Positions 6,523-14,804 of a stretch of 64,000 bases of DNA are shown here, piece by piece. The DNA is from a virus, in IMG/VR virus record IMGVR_UViG_3300035703_000008, positions 62,001 to 126,000 of that record; one strand, given 5' to 3'. The notes below the pieces were generated by a model that saw nothing but the letters and a program-made list of their open reading frames with translations, searched no databases and was not told the DNA's origin. Numbering within the stretch: position 1 is the first letter of the stretch; the number at the start of each line of letters is the position of its first letter. Made by a program: the position numbers and the translations under genes.

Positions 6523-6960
6523 ACACGATGCTGTGGTGTAAATAAAGAAGACTTCGCAGGGGGATGCGCCCGGCAGCTCTGGATCTATCTGCCGGAATCG
6601 TTTGCACGGTGAGACTCCGTGAGAACAGTGGCAGTTCCTACACGCCCTGGGAGATGCCATAAATAAGGTTTATCGCTGTATGAAGCGCGGCGAAATCGGT
6701 TCTGGACGCGGGTTCGATTCCCGCCCGGTCCACCATAAGCATGTTCTTTGAGGTCTTGGTCGTTACCAGCGTGGCAAAAACGGCGACAGAGCATGCTTAT
6801 GATGGGCCGGACCTGGTTTCGACAGGGCAAGGAGTAGCCAAGTGGACAGCGGGGTAGGCGATGACCCTAAATCAAGCAAAACCTATAAACGCCAATGATG
6901 AGGTGTTTGCACTGGCCGCTTGAGCCATGCCGGGGTAGCTATACCTTGTTACCAAAAATA
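6523..6960 (+). ncRNA. ssrA: Circularly permuted two-piece tmRNA (ssrA)
   Basis: The 3' tRNA half comes first: T arm GCGGGTTCGATTCCCGC, acceptor strand CCGGTCC (6727-6733) and encoded ACCA. After a spacer comes the 5' acceptor strand GGGCCGG (6804-6810), which pairs with it with one G-U. The characteristic CTGGTTTCGAC follows. The tag frame 6891-6923 encodes ANDEVFALAA and a stop. The spacer ends carry a complementary 12-base pair (6737-6748 with 6789-6800, 11 Watson-Crick plus one G-U) that would hold the precursor together for processing. tmRNA rescues stalled ribosomes and tags the peptide for proteolysis. The 5' boundary is inferred from the promoter; mature ends cannot be read from sequence. 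Confidence 0.93.
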
Positions 6961-6962
6961 GC

Positions 6963-6988
6963 AAAACCCGCTCCGGCGGGTTTTTTTT
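6963..6988 (+). terminator. Rho-independent terminator after the tmRNA
   Basis: The stem AAACCCGC (6964-6971), loop TCCG and GCGGGTTT (6976-6983) continue into a run of eight T (6981-6988). This is a textbook intrinsic terminator. Confidence 0.92.
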
Positions 6989-7061
6989 GATTTCTTCTCC
7001 TGGCAGTTAAATACATGCCAGCAGCGCCACCATCCCGGTGACGTCGGTTCAACCTCGACGC

Positions 7062-7090
7062 TTGACACATCGATGTCTTTACTGTATTGT
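7062..7090 (+). promoter_or_regulatory. Sigma70-type promoter for the outer-membrane protein/MFS/ligase operon
   Basis: TTGACA at 7062-7067, a 17-base spacer and TATTGT at 7085-7090. It lies about 70 bases upstream of the outer-membrane protein start. Genes run without a visible terminator from here to 12590. Confidence 0.7.
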
Positions 7091-7157
7091 TGATACAGAA
7101 CGCCGACCGTAGCAGTGTTCACTGCGAGCTCAAAATTCAAACTATAGGAAAACTTCA

Positions 7158-7709
7158 ATGAAGAAGATCATCGCATCTATTGTTGTATCTTTGTCTACCA
7201 TTGCGGCTCAAGCCTCGACCACCAGCGTGCTCAGCCTGGGCCAAGAAGAACTCAACTCTACTTCCAAGGCCAATCTCGCTACTGTTAGCATTTCAAAACG
7301 CCTGGAGTCGGGTGTGGAATTTTTCGCAAATGCCCATAGGATCACTCCTGTGGCAGAAAAGTCTTCGTCGGAATATCGCCCCGAACTGGGGTTGGGTTAT
7401 GCTGCACCTACACCGGCGGGGCTGGCCTATGCTCAAGCCTTTGTAGGCCAGCGTGTGCTACCCAATCGAGCCAATGCCGACTATCATGGCGTTCGTGTGG
7501 GTCTGCGCACACCCATCGCTGCAGGTTGGTTCACTGATGTATCGTATCGGTATCGCGACGCACACAGCATCGCCTGGGAAAACCATACCTATGTGGCTGG
7601 GGTGGGCCATAGTATCACCAAATCCACTGCAGTGGTAGTTGGTGTTGGGAAAACCACCGGCGATTATCAATCTAAAGGTGTACAACTGCTGTTGGTCACT
7701 CGCCACTGA
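7158..7709 (+). CDS. Outer-membrane beta-barrel-like protein with signal peptide
   Basis: The N-terminus MKKIIASIVVSLSTIAAQAS is a classical Sec signal peptide with an AQA-S cleavage site. The remaining 163 residues show alternating polar/hydrophobic strands ending in aromatic residues (for example AGWFTDVSYRYRD and HTYVAGVGHSI). They end in a C-terminal beta-strand, QLLLVTRH. Size and pattern fit an eight-stranded outer-membrane barrel. A family cannot be named. Phage-encoded outer-membrane proteins sometimes block superinfection or alter host permeability; that is a possibility here, not shown. It is first in the promoter-7062 operon, 12 bases before the transporter. Confidence 0.65.
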   Translation: MKKIIASIVVSLSTIAAQASTTSVLSLGQEELNSTSKANLATVSISKRLESGVEFFANAHRITPVAEKSSSEYRPELGLGYAAPTPAGLAYAQAFVGQRVLPNRANADYHGVRVGLRTPIAAGWFTDVSYRYRDAHSIAWENHTYVAGVGHSITKSTAVVVGVGKTTGDYQSKGVQLLLVTRH

Positions 7710-7721
7710 TAGGAAACGATC

Positions 7722-8960
7722 ATGGACATCAAAACTCGCGTAAATCTTTCGTCGACCATGGGAGCAACATTTGCCTGGTACGATTTTGCTATCTTTAACA
7801 TCGCTGTGGCACTGATATTCCCCCAGCTGTTTTTCACGGGCATGGGTTTTCTCATCCCTGTATTGGTGTTTGCCGTAGGTACAGTGGCTCGCCCTTTGGG
7901 CAGCTTGGTTTTTGGCTACATCGGAGATCGGCTCGGTCGAAAAACAGCTTTGATATCTACCCTGTATCTCACTGGCATCACCACTGTGGCCATTGGCCTC
8001 ATGCCCACATATCAGGACATAGGCGTGATCGCCACTGTGCTGCTGATCACGGCTCGCTTGATACAGACCGTGGCCGTGGGAGGAGAATGGGCCGCGGCCT
8101 CGACCATGATGCTGGAATACAATGTGGAAAGTACCAGGAAAGGATTTATCTCCAGTTTTATCACTTCGGGATTCGCACTGGCACACATCCTCGCTTCCTT
8201 GGTTTTCATGATAGTCACGCAGTTCGGCGATGAATTCTTTGCCACTGTTGGCTGGAGGATTCCTTTCTTACTCAGCGCCTTCATGTTGTTGATCGGTGTA
8301 TATGTGCGTCGTAAAATCCTGGAAACTCCCGAGTTTGAGCAAATGAAATCCCAGGGAACCATACAAAAAAATCCAGTGGCTGCGCTGTTCAGGGATCATC
8401 TCAGGCCCATGGTAGTGGGTGCCTTGTCTGTGAGCCTAGGGCCTGCCTGGTTTTATACCCTGATCACTGCAGGATCAGCTTATGTGCTCAGCGCTGGACT
8501 ATTGACTCGGTCCGACCTCACTCAACAGCAGTTTGCGGCATGGTGGGTGATACTGGGCATCATGTTGTTGTGTGGATGGCTGATCGACAAAGTCAAGCCC
8601 TACTACATGTTTGTGGCCACTTCGGTGTTTTCAGTCATATTGGCCTTGCCAGTGATCGGTTGGCTGCAGCAAGGGCAAATTTTGTGGGCCATGGTAGGCA
8701 CTGGGGTGATCATGACCCCGGCACTGATGACAGCTCCTTATCTTTTTTGCAAAATGTACCCGGCGCCGGTTCGACAAACCGGTAGCGGATGGACCTATGG
8801 CATAGGACTGGCATTGTCGGGACTGTTTACGGTGCTGGCACAAAAAGTGGTGGGCACCACCGGTGATATCTACTCGCTGATCTATGTGTTTGGAGTGTTG
8901 ACTGTGATCACTTTGGTTACCGGCGGACTTTACCTGAGAAAGTACAGCCAAGAATCATGA
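7722..8960 (+). CDS. MFS transporter, metabolite:H+ symporter-like
   Basis: The 412 residues contain about twelve hydrophobic helices. The MFS loop 2-3 motif appears as GYIGDRLGRKTA (65-76). AWYDFAIFNIAVA near the N-terminus and QTVAVGGEWAAAS in helix 4 are typical of the MHS (ProP/shikimate/KgtP-like) branch. This branch imports small acids, betaines or similar solutes with protons across the inner membrane. The substrate cannot be read. The stop overlaps the ATG of the first ligase by 4 bases, which suggests the imported acid is the ligase substrate (inference). A complete major-facilitator transporter is very rare in phage genomes. Confidence 0.85.
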   Translation: MDIKTRVNLSSTMGATFAWYDFAIFNIAVALIFPQLFFTGMGFLIPVLVFAVGTVARPLGSLVFGYIGDRLGRKTALISTLYLTGITTVAIGLMPTYQDIGVIATVLLITARLIQTVAVGGEWAAASTMMLEYNVESTRKGFISSFITSGFALAHILASLVFMIVTQFGDEFFATVGWRIPFLLSAFMLLIGVYVRRKILETPEFEQMKSQGTIQKNPVAALFRDHLRPMVVGALSVSLGPAWFYTLITAGSAYVLSAGLLTRSDLTQQQFAAWWVILGIMLLCGWLIDKVKPYYMFVATSVFSVILALPVIGWLQQGQILWAMVGTGVIMTPALMTAPYLFCKMYPAPVRQTGSGWTYGIGLALSGLFTVLAQKVVGTTGDIYSLIYVFGVLTVITLVTGGLYLRKYSQES

Positions 8961-10414
8961 TGCTGATAGATCTCTTACTGAATCACCCCAATGGTGATCA
9001 TATCGTATATCGTGGCACTGGTGTGGTGACCGTGAGAGATCTACAAACCATGTGCCAAAGCACTGCAAGATCTCTCAGAGACATGAATGTCGGTCCCGGG
9101 GATCGAGTGGTACTGATCGGCAATGACAGCGCTGAATGGGCTGCTACATTTTGGGCTCTTGTGCTGTTGGGAGCCCACGCTGTGATCCTACATGCAAATA
9201 TGCCGCAAGAACACGTGAACAACGTGATAAAAAAGCACCGAGTCAAACTGGTTTGCACAGATCAATCGAGATTCGACGATGTCGCTGTTTTTGACATAAA
9301 GTCAAAGGTTAAATCGAACATCGGACAGCCGATCGCACCATTTGATCATAAATCAAACACGCTGCTGAGCTGGCCTTCGTCGGGCACCAATGGCACATTC
9401 AAGCTCATCGAACATACCAATGCCAGTTTATGTGCGGCTACAATGTCTCTGGATAATTATGCATCCAGTCGCGAGGTACATCGCGGGGACGTGATTTTTT
9501 GCGGTGCCAAGATGTCGTTTGGCCTAGGATGGCTGTTCAATGTGCTGGGATGTTTGCACTTGCATATCACATCAGTGATTGGTACCGGCCTTGCAGAGTT
9601 GCGTAGTTTTTCGGCGATCGCCGAAAAACATCAGGTACAACATGTGGTAGTCACCCCTTACATATTAGACATCATACACAGAACATCCATGTGCCTTCCT
9701 GACAGTGTCAGGACTATATGTACCAGTGCGGAACCATTGCCTGATCGATTGATTGCGGACATAAAACAAAAATTTTCAATTGATGTAACAAACATCTACG
9801 GTCTTTGTGAATTGTTTATCGTGACCATGGCCGACCAAGATCGATCTTCCAACAGTGCTGGAAAGGTTGTCAACGGAGTAAATTATCGTTTGATCAGCGA
9901 TGATGGAAATGTTATCGGCCTGACTGGATGCGGAATCTTGCAGATCAAAAGTGGATCACAATTTGTTGGCTATCTCGATGACCCGGAATCTACTCGACAG
10001 GTGCTAAGAGATGGTTGGGTACATACCAACGACATGGTCGATGTGCTCGAGGACGGAGAAGTGATTTTCCTAGGGCGAGCCAATTCATGTATAAAAGTCA
10101 AAGGTCATTGGGTATCTTTGCTAGAAATCGAGCAGGCGATATCTCAGATCAGTGGTATCAATGATTGTGTGGTAGTAAAATCCACAGACTCTCAGGGATT
10201 CGATTCGATTTCAGCTTTTGTAGTCGTCGACAACAATTCTGATCTGAGATGTGTGGACACGATCAGAGATCGCCTGAGACGTGATCTAGGTAAAAAATAT
10301 CTCATGCCTTCAGACATATATCTCATCGATGAGATTCCTCGCACAGTGAATCTCAAAAAACTTCGTAATATTTCAGCCATGAATCAATGGCTAGAACAAA
10401 GGAACATGATATGA
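8957..10414 (+). CDS. Adenylate-forming acid ligase (acyl-CoA synthetase/AMP-binding superfamily), copy 1
   Basis: The protein has the ANL-superfamily order of motifs. They are the P-loop-like SWPSSGTNGTFKLIEHTN, the adenine-site NIYGLCEL, DGWVHTNDMVDVLEDG (ribose Asp), and IKVKGHWVSLLEIE before the small C-terminal domain. PRTVNLKKLR holds the adenylation Lys, where most members have GK. The family activates a carboxylate as acyl-AMP and passes it to CoA or a carrier. At 485 residues it resembles benzoate-CoA-ligase-like enzymes. It overlaps MFS and copy 2 by ATGA. The non-standard SSGTNGTFK loop (usual SSGTTGxPK) may mean reduced activity. Confidence 0.82.
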   Translation: MMLIDLLLNHPNGDHIVYRGTGVVTVRDLQTMCQSTARSLRDMNVGPGDRVVLIGNDSAEWAATFWALVLLGAHAVILHANMPQEHVNNVIKKHRVKLVCTDQSRFDDVAVFDIKSKVKSNIGQPIAPFDHKSNTLLSWPSSGTNGTFKLIEHTNASLCAATMSLDNYASSREVHRGDVIFCGAKMSFGLGWLFNVLGCLHLHITSVIGTGLAELRSFSAIAEKHQVQHVVVTPYILDIIHRTSMCLPDSVRTICTSAEPLPDRLIADIKQKFSIDVTNIYGLCELFIVTMADQDRSSNSAGKVVNGVNYRLISDDGNVIGLTGCGILQIKSGSQFVGYLDDPESTRQVLRDGWVHTNDMVDVLEDGEVIFLGRANSCIKVKGHWVSLLEIEQAISQISGINDCVVVKSTDSQGFDSISAFVVVDNNSDLRCVDTIRDRLRRDLGKKYLMPSDIYLIDEIPRTVNLKKLRNISAMNQWLEQRNMI

Positions 10415-11862
10415 ACTTTGCTGAATTTATTTTTGATCGGGTACGAAATCATGCTGGTGTGGCCTATTATTGCGGCGACCAGCAACTGTTGTTTCGAGAC
10501 CTCGAACCCCGAGTGAGAGAAACTGCTGGCTTCCTTGGCAGCCAGGGTGTGGATCATCACAGCACTGTGATGATCAATCTTCCCAACAGCCCCGAGTGGC
10601 CGGTGATATTTTATGCTCTTACCTTACTGGGTGCCCGGATCATGGTCACCCATGCCAATCTCGATCCGATCAGCCTCAAAACCATCGCTGCCAGGATCAA
10701 GTCCACACACATCATCGCTGTGACTGAGCGGGATCTAGGTCCGATCAATGTGTTGCTAGAACACATAACACATGACAGATCGGGATTTTTTTACAACGGC
10801 AGTCATGACTACAACGATGATGATCTGCACTTCATGATCACCACATCGGGCACCAGCGGTCGGCAGAAGATCGTCAAGCATCGCCATATTTCTTGTGTGA
10901 ATCTTTGTCGCGAGTTTGACCGTCGTGAAACCATCTATCAGGACCTCGATGAGTCGTCGGTGATCCTGTGTACAGCTAATCTAAACTTTCTCTACGGTCT
11001 TGGCACCTGTGTTTGTCTAGGTCCCAGCCAGGGTGTGCCCACCGTGATCTTCGACCAAACTCTCACTCCCAAAAATATCATCGGGTTGGCCAATCGATTC
11101 CGAGTCACACATCTGTTCAGTGGCCCAGCTGGGTACATGCTGATGACCAAGTATCCCGGAGACGACCTCCTACCCGACTCTGTCAAGTGTTGCGTGTCCG
11201 GCGGAGAGAAACTGCTGGCCAGCGTGTCCAGAGAATTTGAAAACAAGTTTGGACATCGAGTCTACGACTGCATCGGATGCAGCGAGTTGTTTTGGTTTTT
11301 TCTCGGGGAATGGTCTGGCAACATCAGATCCGGCAGCATGGGTCGGCCTTTCCCCGGGCACGATATCAAGGTGGTCAATGCCGACGGTACTCCGTGTCCG
11401 GTTGGCGAAATTGGCTACCTTGTGGTCAAGACCAACGTGATCAGTGCTGGTTATTTTGACGATGCTGAAGGCAACAGATTCAGCTTCCGCGACGGATGGT
11501 TTTGGACCAATGATCTCGTCAAGGTTGACGAGGATGGATACTTCTTTTATCTGGGCCGGCACGGACAACTGCACAAGGTGCACGGGATCTGGGTCAATCT
11601 CCTGGAAGTGGAAGACTATGTGAGTGCCTTGCCGGAAATCACCGACTGCCTGGCCAAGTTCGTGATCGACGATCGTGGACTGGTCGAAGTGGAAGCACAG
11701 GTAGTGACATCTCTGCAGGAGCCAGCAGCTGACATACGCCGTCGGCTACTGGAGATAGTTCCGCCCTGCCAGATGCCAAAATTTGTTACCTTGGTCAATG
11801 AAATACCTCGCACCATGAACGGCAAAAAAATACGTGATCTCGCTATCATCAATCAATCATGA
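10411..11862 (+). CDS. Adenylate-forming acid ligase (AMP-binding superfamily), copy 2
   Basis: This is a paralogue of the upstream gene with more canonical motifs. They are TTSGTSGRQKIVKHRH, the adenine-site DCIGCSELFW, DGWFWTNDLVKVDEDG, KVHGIWVNLLEVE and a complete PRTMNGKKIR with the adenylation Lys. I place the start at ATG 10411 rather than at 10387. The later ATG overlaps the previous TGA and has AAGGAA just before it. The two ligases could activate different acids, or one could be a non-catalytic partner. It overlaps the acyltransferase downstream by ATGA, indicating coupled expression. Confidence 0.85.
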   Translation: MNFAEFIFDRVRNHAGVAYYCGDQQLLFRDLEPRVRETAGFLGSQGVDHHSTVMINLPNSPEWPVIFYALTLLGARIMVTHANLDPISLKTIAARIKSTHIIAVTERDLGPINVLLEHITHDRSGFFYNGSHDYNDDDLHFMITTSGTSGRQKIVKHRHISCVNLCREFDRRETIYQDLDESSVILCTANLNFLYGLGTCVCLGPSQGVPTVIFDQTLTPKNIIGLANRFRVTHLFSGPAGYMLMTKYPGDDLLPDSVKCCVSGGEKLLASVSREFENKFGHRVYDCIGCSELFWFFLGEWSGNIRSGSMGRPFPGHDIKVVNADGTPCPVGEIGYLVVKTNVISAGYFDDAEGNRFSFRDGWFWTNDLVKVDEDGYFFYLGRHGQLHKVHGIWVNLLEVEDYVSALPEITDCLAKFVIDDRGLVEVEAQVVTSLQEPAADIRRRLLEIVPPCQMPKFVTLVNEIPRTMNGKKIRDLAIINQS

Positions 11863-12590
11863 TCAAATCGCGCCCTTTGATTTTCATCGGTTCTCGATAC
11901 TACATGAACGATCTAGCCATCACAGCCGAGCTCATGGGTCTGGAAGTGCTGGGAATACTGGATCATCAGTATCACGGCAACACCGACGAAATTTCGAGCA
12001 TACCAGTGATCGGCAGCGATCACTGGTTGCTGGATCCCGAGAATCGAGAAGCACGAGTCTGGAAAAACACCTGTGATTTTTTTGTAGCCACACTGGACAC
12101 CGGTGAGCAAGAACGTGATCCAGCGAAAAATCGCACTCGACTCCGACAACAACGAATCAACATGCTCGAAGAGCTGGCACTTGGCACTGTCAATCTCATT
12201 GATCCTGAATCGCGCATCGTGCGCGATCAACGGTCGAGATTCTCACGTATCTCTCTGGGTCGCGGCATTTATGTGGCTCCGTTCGTGGACATCAATCACG
12301 AAGTAGTGATAGGCGACTTTTCCACCTTTGAGCATCAGAGCTATATCGGACATCATATCACCATCGGCAAGAACGTCACAGTATTGCCCACTGCTCGTAT
12401 ATGCCACTGCGACATCGGTGATCACGCTGTGATTGGCTACGGGTCCTGGACTAGACACGACGAACGCAAGAGTCGCTATCGTATAGGTTCTAGAAGCACA
12501 GTGTGGAGCCACACCTGTATCGATCGAAGCTGCCCCGACGATCATGTCTATACCAATGTTGGTAAGATTTTACGGAAAAGATCGGTATAG
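11859..12590 (+). CDS. NeuD/PglD-like sugar O/N-acyltransferase (left-handed beta-helix)
   Basis: The first half resembles the PglD N-terminal nucleotide-sugar domain (PLIFIGSRYYMNDLAITAEL, then GLEVLGILD). The second half, about residues 115-235, carries hexapeptide repeats such as ISLGRGIYVAPFVDI, VVIGDFSTF, ITIGKNVTVLP and CDIGDHAVIGYGS. These build a left-handed beta-helix that uses acyl-CoA. Enzymes of this type acetylate or acylate amino-sugars. It is the last gene of the transporter-ligase operon. A ligase product may therefore be transferred by this enzyme to a sugar (inference). Confidence 0.8.
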   Translation: MIKSRPLIFIGSRYYMNDLAITAELMGLEVLGILDHQYHGNTDEISSIPVIGSDHWLLDPENREARVWKNTCDFFVATLDTGEQERDPAKNRTRLRQQRINMLEELALGTVNLIDPESRIVRDQRSRFSRISLGRGIYVAPFVDINHEVVIGDFSTFEHQSYIGHHITIGKNVTVLPTARICHCDIGDHAVIGYGSWTRHDERKSRYRIGSRSTVWSHTCIDRSCPDDHVYTNVGKILRKRSV

Positions 12591-12605
12591 TCTAAAATCT
12601 TTTCC
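12574..12605. terminator. Inverted repeat between convergent genes, possible bidirectional terminator
   Basis: A perfect 9-base inverted repeat, GGAAAAGAT (12574-12582) and ATCTTTTCC (12597-12605), spans the convergent stop codons at 12590 and 12592. No long T-run follows on either strand, so termination is only suggested. Confidence 0.35.
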
Positions 12606-13437
12606 ATCTCGATATCGAGTCTTGATGAGATCGATACCATGGTCCTAGTTCTTTGGCGAGAAAATCATTGTCGGAAAGGCTGTCTCGACTGAGTATCTTT
12701 CCTAAAAATTTTTTTCTGAAGTCAACGCTGTAGCATGTGCGACCCGAATACAAGGCATCGAATAACACATTGGTCAATCTTCGATGATTACTGAGACAAA
12801 GATGTCCGGTGCGTATATCACCAGCAGTGAGACCACATATGGCTTTGTCTGACCACTCCTGTCCCAGCTCCCATTGGCTGACTTGAAAAAGATAAAAATC
12901 AGTCCAGGTAAAACCTTTGATGTTGTGGTCGAATCCGCGAGAAAATTCTCTCAATGCAGAAAGACTTTCTTGAAAACATGGTATGGCCAAGACTCGGTAA
13001 TCGTGCTGTTGTGCGTGTAGTACTACATGCCCCAGCCAGTCAGCCATTGACACCGATCGCAGCTCGGGATCAAAAATATTGTATATTTTTCCAAAGTTTG
13101 CTTTGCCGTAGTGGTCTATCCACACCGAGACATCAGTCTCGCACACATCATCACGATCCAACCAAGCACGGTTGGGATTGGTCAGCACAAGTACCACTAA
13201 ATCTCCACTGGAAAAATTCGATCTCTGTTGATGCCATTGCCAACGAGAATATTCCATGGCCGACCCTGATGCCGAATAGTTTGAGTAGCTGAGCCCCAGA
13301 TATCTAGCCAGACTTGCTGGCCAAATAGGAAAATCTAATAGGTCACTGAGAGGAACCGGTGGCTTACGCTGATGCAGATGATGTCCGGGCATGTCACACC
13401 CATAACTATCACCAAAAATCCAAAGCCTGGATGTCAT
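12592..13437 (-). CDS. SGNH-hydrolase-like protein, paralogue A
   Basis: The N-terminus RLWIFGDSYGCDMPGH contains the GDS nucleophile block of SGNH/GDSL hydrolases. YSNYSASGSAMEYSRW gives a block II-like Gly/Asn region. Further on there are VVLVLTNPNRAWLDRDD and a late SNHRRL that could supply the catalytic His. The family hydrolyses or transfers acyl groups, often O-acetyl esters on glycans. It is about 40% alike by eye to the adjacent gene at 13441-14274, evidence of tandem duplication. It may be the counterpart of the acyltransferase encoded convergently next door. Confidence 0.6.
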   Translation of the reverse strand: MTSRLWIFGDSYGCDMPGHHLHQRKPPVPLSDLLDFPIWPASLARYLGLSYSNYSASGSAMEYSRWQWHQQRSNFSSGDLVVLVLTNPNRAWLDRDDVCETDVSVWIDHYGKANFGKIYNIFDPELRSVSMADWLGHVVLHAQQHDYRVLAIPCFQESLSALREFSRGFDHNIKGFTWTDFYLFQVSQWELGQEWSDKAICGLTAGDIRTGHLCLSNHRRLTNVLFDALYSGRTCYSVDFRKKFLGKILSRDSLSDNDFLAKELGPWYRSHQDSISRWKRF

Positions 13438-13440
13438 GAT

Positions 13441-14274
13441 TTAGGAAATAGTCAATGCCGATTGTATACGGCGGTTGTGTCGAGTATACCAACTTCCAAG
13501 TTCGCGACAAAGAAAATCATGATCGCGTAATGTATCAGGGTTGAGTATTTCTGCCACGAAATTCTGTTTTAGATTCCAGGTCATGTTGTGTTGTTGAGCA
13601 TTTATAGCTCGGTAGATCAGGTCAGCAAGCACGCCGTGATTGGTGGCGGTAAAATGCCCGTTGCGTATGTCTCCGCCGAACATCAATGGACTTTTGTATC
13701 TCCAAGCTGGGTATAACTCCAGCACAGATAATTCGTATAAGTTGATATCAAGCCATACGCAACAACCAGGGACTTGGGTCAAGCCCTCGAACAATGTTTT
13801 TACGATGCGTTGACTCTCAATGAACGCAGGGACTATCACTAGTCGATATCCATTGTGTTGGGCATGTAATATCGCATGTCCCACCCAACCAGCGAGATTC
13901 TCGCCTTTGATGTCGGGATCAACAAGATTGAGTATGGATTTTGCGCACTGCTTGTCTAGCTGTTCTAACCAGGAGAAAGAATGCGCATTTTCCGGCTGAG
14001 CTCGATCAAACCACACACGGGATGGTTCCGTAAGGATCAATGTTACTACATCCCCGGGATTGAAGTTGGCTTTTTGTTGGTTCCACTGCCATTGGGAATA
14101 TTCAATGGCGGATCCACTAACCGAAAAATTCCTGTACTCCATGCCCAATTTACGGCATAGTAGATCTGGCCAAACAGGCAATTCCAAATCTATCAGTTGA
14201 TCACGACGACGTCCAGGGTGGTCCGAGAGATCGCACCCAAAGCTATCACCAAACACCCAAAATTTCGCTGTCAT
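13441..14274 (-). CDS. SGNH-hydrolase-like protein, paralogue B
   Basis: This has the same layout as paralogue A: KFWVFGDSFGCDLSDHPGRR, YRNFSVSGSAIEYSQWQW, VVTLILTEPSRVWFDR, GDIRNGHFTATNHGVL and a shared C-terminal tail around SWYTRHNRR. I place the start at the Met directly before TAKFW (14274), because it aligns with paralogue A. An upstream Met at 14301 would overlap the plus-strand promoter. Ester hydrolysis or transfer is expected from the family; the substrate is unknown. The pair is transcribed away from the 14294 promoter. Confidence 0.6.
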   Translation of the reverse strand: MTAKFWVFGDSFGCDLSDHPGRRRDQLIDLELPVWPDLLCRKLGMEYRNFSVSGSAIEYSQWQWNQQKANFNPGDVVTLILTEPSRVWFDRAQPENAHSFSWLEQLDKQCAKSILNLVDPDIKGENLAGWVGHAILHAQHNGYRLVIVPAFIESQRIVKTLFEGLTQVPGCCVWLDINLYELSVLELYPAWRYKSPLMFGGDIRNGHFTATNHGVLADLIYRAINAQQHNMTWNLKQNFVAEILNPDTLRDHDFLCRELGSWYTRHNRRIQSALTIS

Positions 14275-14293
14275 GACAGTATTTAACCACAGG

Positions 14294-14322
14294 TTGACCA
14301 AAAATTGTTCTTTTCGTATAAT
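14294..14322 (+). promoter_or_regulatory. Phage promoter 1 of the TTGACCAAWAATT family
   Basis: TTGACC (14294-14299), immediately followed by AAAAATT, a total spacer of 17 bases, then TATAAT (14317-14322). It drives the 58-residue gene at 14355. Three further copies share the unusual TTGACC hexamer, the AAWAATT extension, the 17-base spacer and a perfect TATAAT. Confidence 0.85.
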
Positions 14323-14354
14323 ATAGACATACTGTAACTCAAAGGAGCCACAGC

Positions 14355-14531
14355 ATGTCTAAGAAACACTTCGAACTGCTCGCCAAATACATCGACTCCA
14401 TCCTGGACCCACATGCCCGTCTCCAAGCGGCCATCGCTGTGGCGTCGGCTTGTAAGGAAGCCAACAGTCGTTTCAACTGTGATCGCTTCTTTTACGCCTG
14501 TGGCGTTGGCCCCGAGCCACAAAGTAAGTAA
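14355..14531 (+). CDS. Small hypothetical protein (58 aa)
   Basis: AAAGGAG lies upstream of ATG 14355, and TAA is at 14529-14531. The product begins MSKKHFELLAKYIDSILDP. It has an Ala-rich helix (RLQAAIAVASACKEAN) and a Cys/Phe-rich end (FNCDRFFYACGVG). Similar short proteins are common in cyanophage-type genomes near promoters of this kind; I do not recognise a function. It is monocistronic, between promoter 1 and a hairpin. Confidence 0.75.
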   Translation: MSKKHFELLAKYIDSILDPHARLQAAIAVASACKEANSRFNCDRFFYACGVGPEPQSK

Positions 14532-14548
14532 CTGCTAACCTAGCAGTT
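14530..14548 (+). terminator. Hairpin after the 58-aa gene
   Basis: AACTGCTA, loop ACC and TAGCAGTT form a perfect 8-base stem that overlaps the TAA stop. No T-run follows, so it may protect the 3' end of the RNA rather than terminate strongly. It separates promoter 1's transcript from promoter 2. Confidence 0.45.
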
Positions 14549-14557
14549 CCGGGGCGG

Positions 14558-14586
14558 TTGACCAAAAATTCCCAATTTCGTATAAT
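14558..14586 (+). promoter_or_regulatory. Phage promoter 2 of the TTGACCAAWAATT family
   Basis: TTGACC (14558-14563), AAAAATT, a 17-base spacer and TATAAT (14581-14586). It is almost identical to promoter 1 through the ATTTCG/TTTTCG stretch before the -10. It drives the small-gene cluster starting at 14617. Confidence 0.85.
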
Positions 14587-14616
14587 ATGTGTATAGTGAA
14601 CGACAAGGAGCGAACA

Positions 14617-14802
14617 GTGAGCTGGATCAAAGACGGAGAGCATATCAACGCTACCTACATGGGCCACCCGGTATCCGGTGTTGTAGAAAGTAGCCGTGTC
14701 AAGTACGGCGGCCAAGTTCAGTATACTGTGGTTCTGGACCAGCCCATTAATCTTCCATGGCGGCAGGAGTTGGTGAGCCGCGTATTAATTGACAGGGAAT
14801 AA
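14617..14802 (+). CDS. Small hypothetical protein (61 aa)
   Basis: I choose GTG 14617, because AAGGAG (14605-14610) lies at the right distance. An upstream in-frame start at 14587 would fall inside the promoter. The product begins MSWIKDGEHINATYMG and is strand-rich (GVVESSRVKYGGQVQYTVVLD), suggesting a small beta-barrel or SH3-like fold. Function not recognised. It is followed by the next gene after 2 bases. Confidence 0.7.
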   Translation: MSWIKDGEHINATYMGHPVSGVVESSRVKYGGQVQYTVVLDQPINLPWRQELVSRVLIDRE

Positions 14803-14804
14803 CT

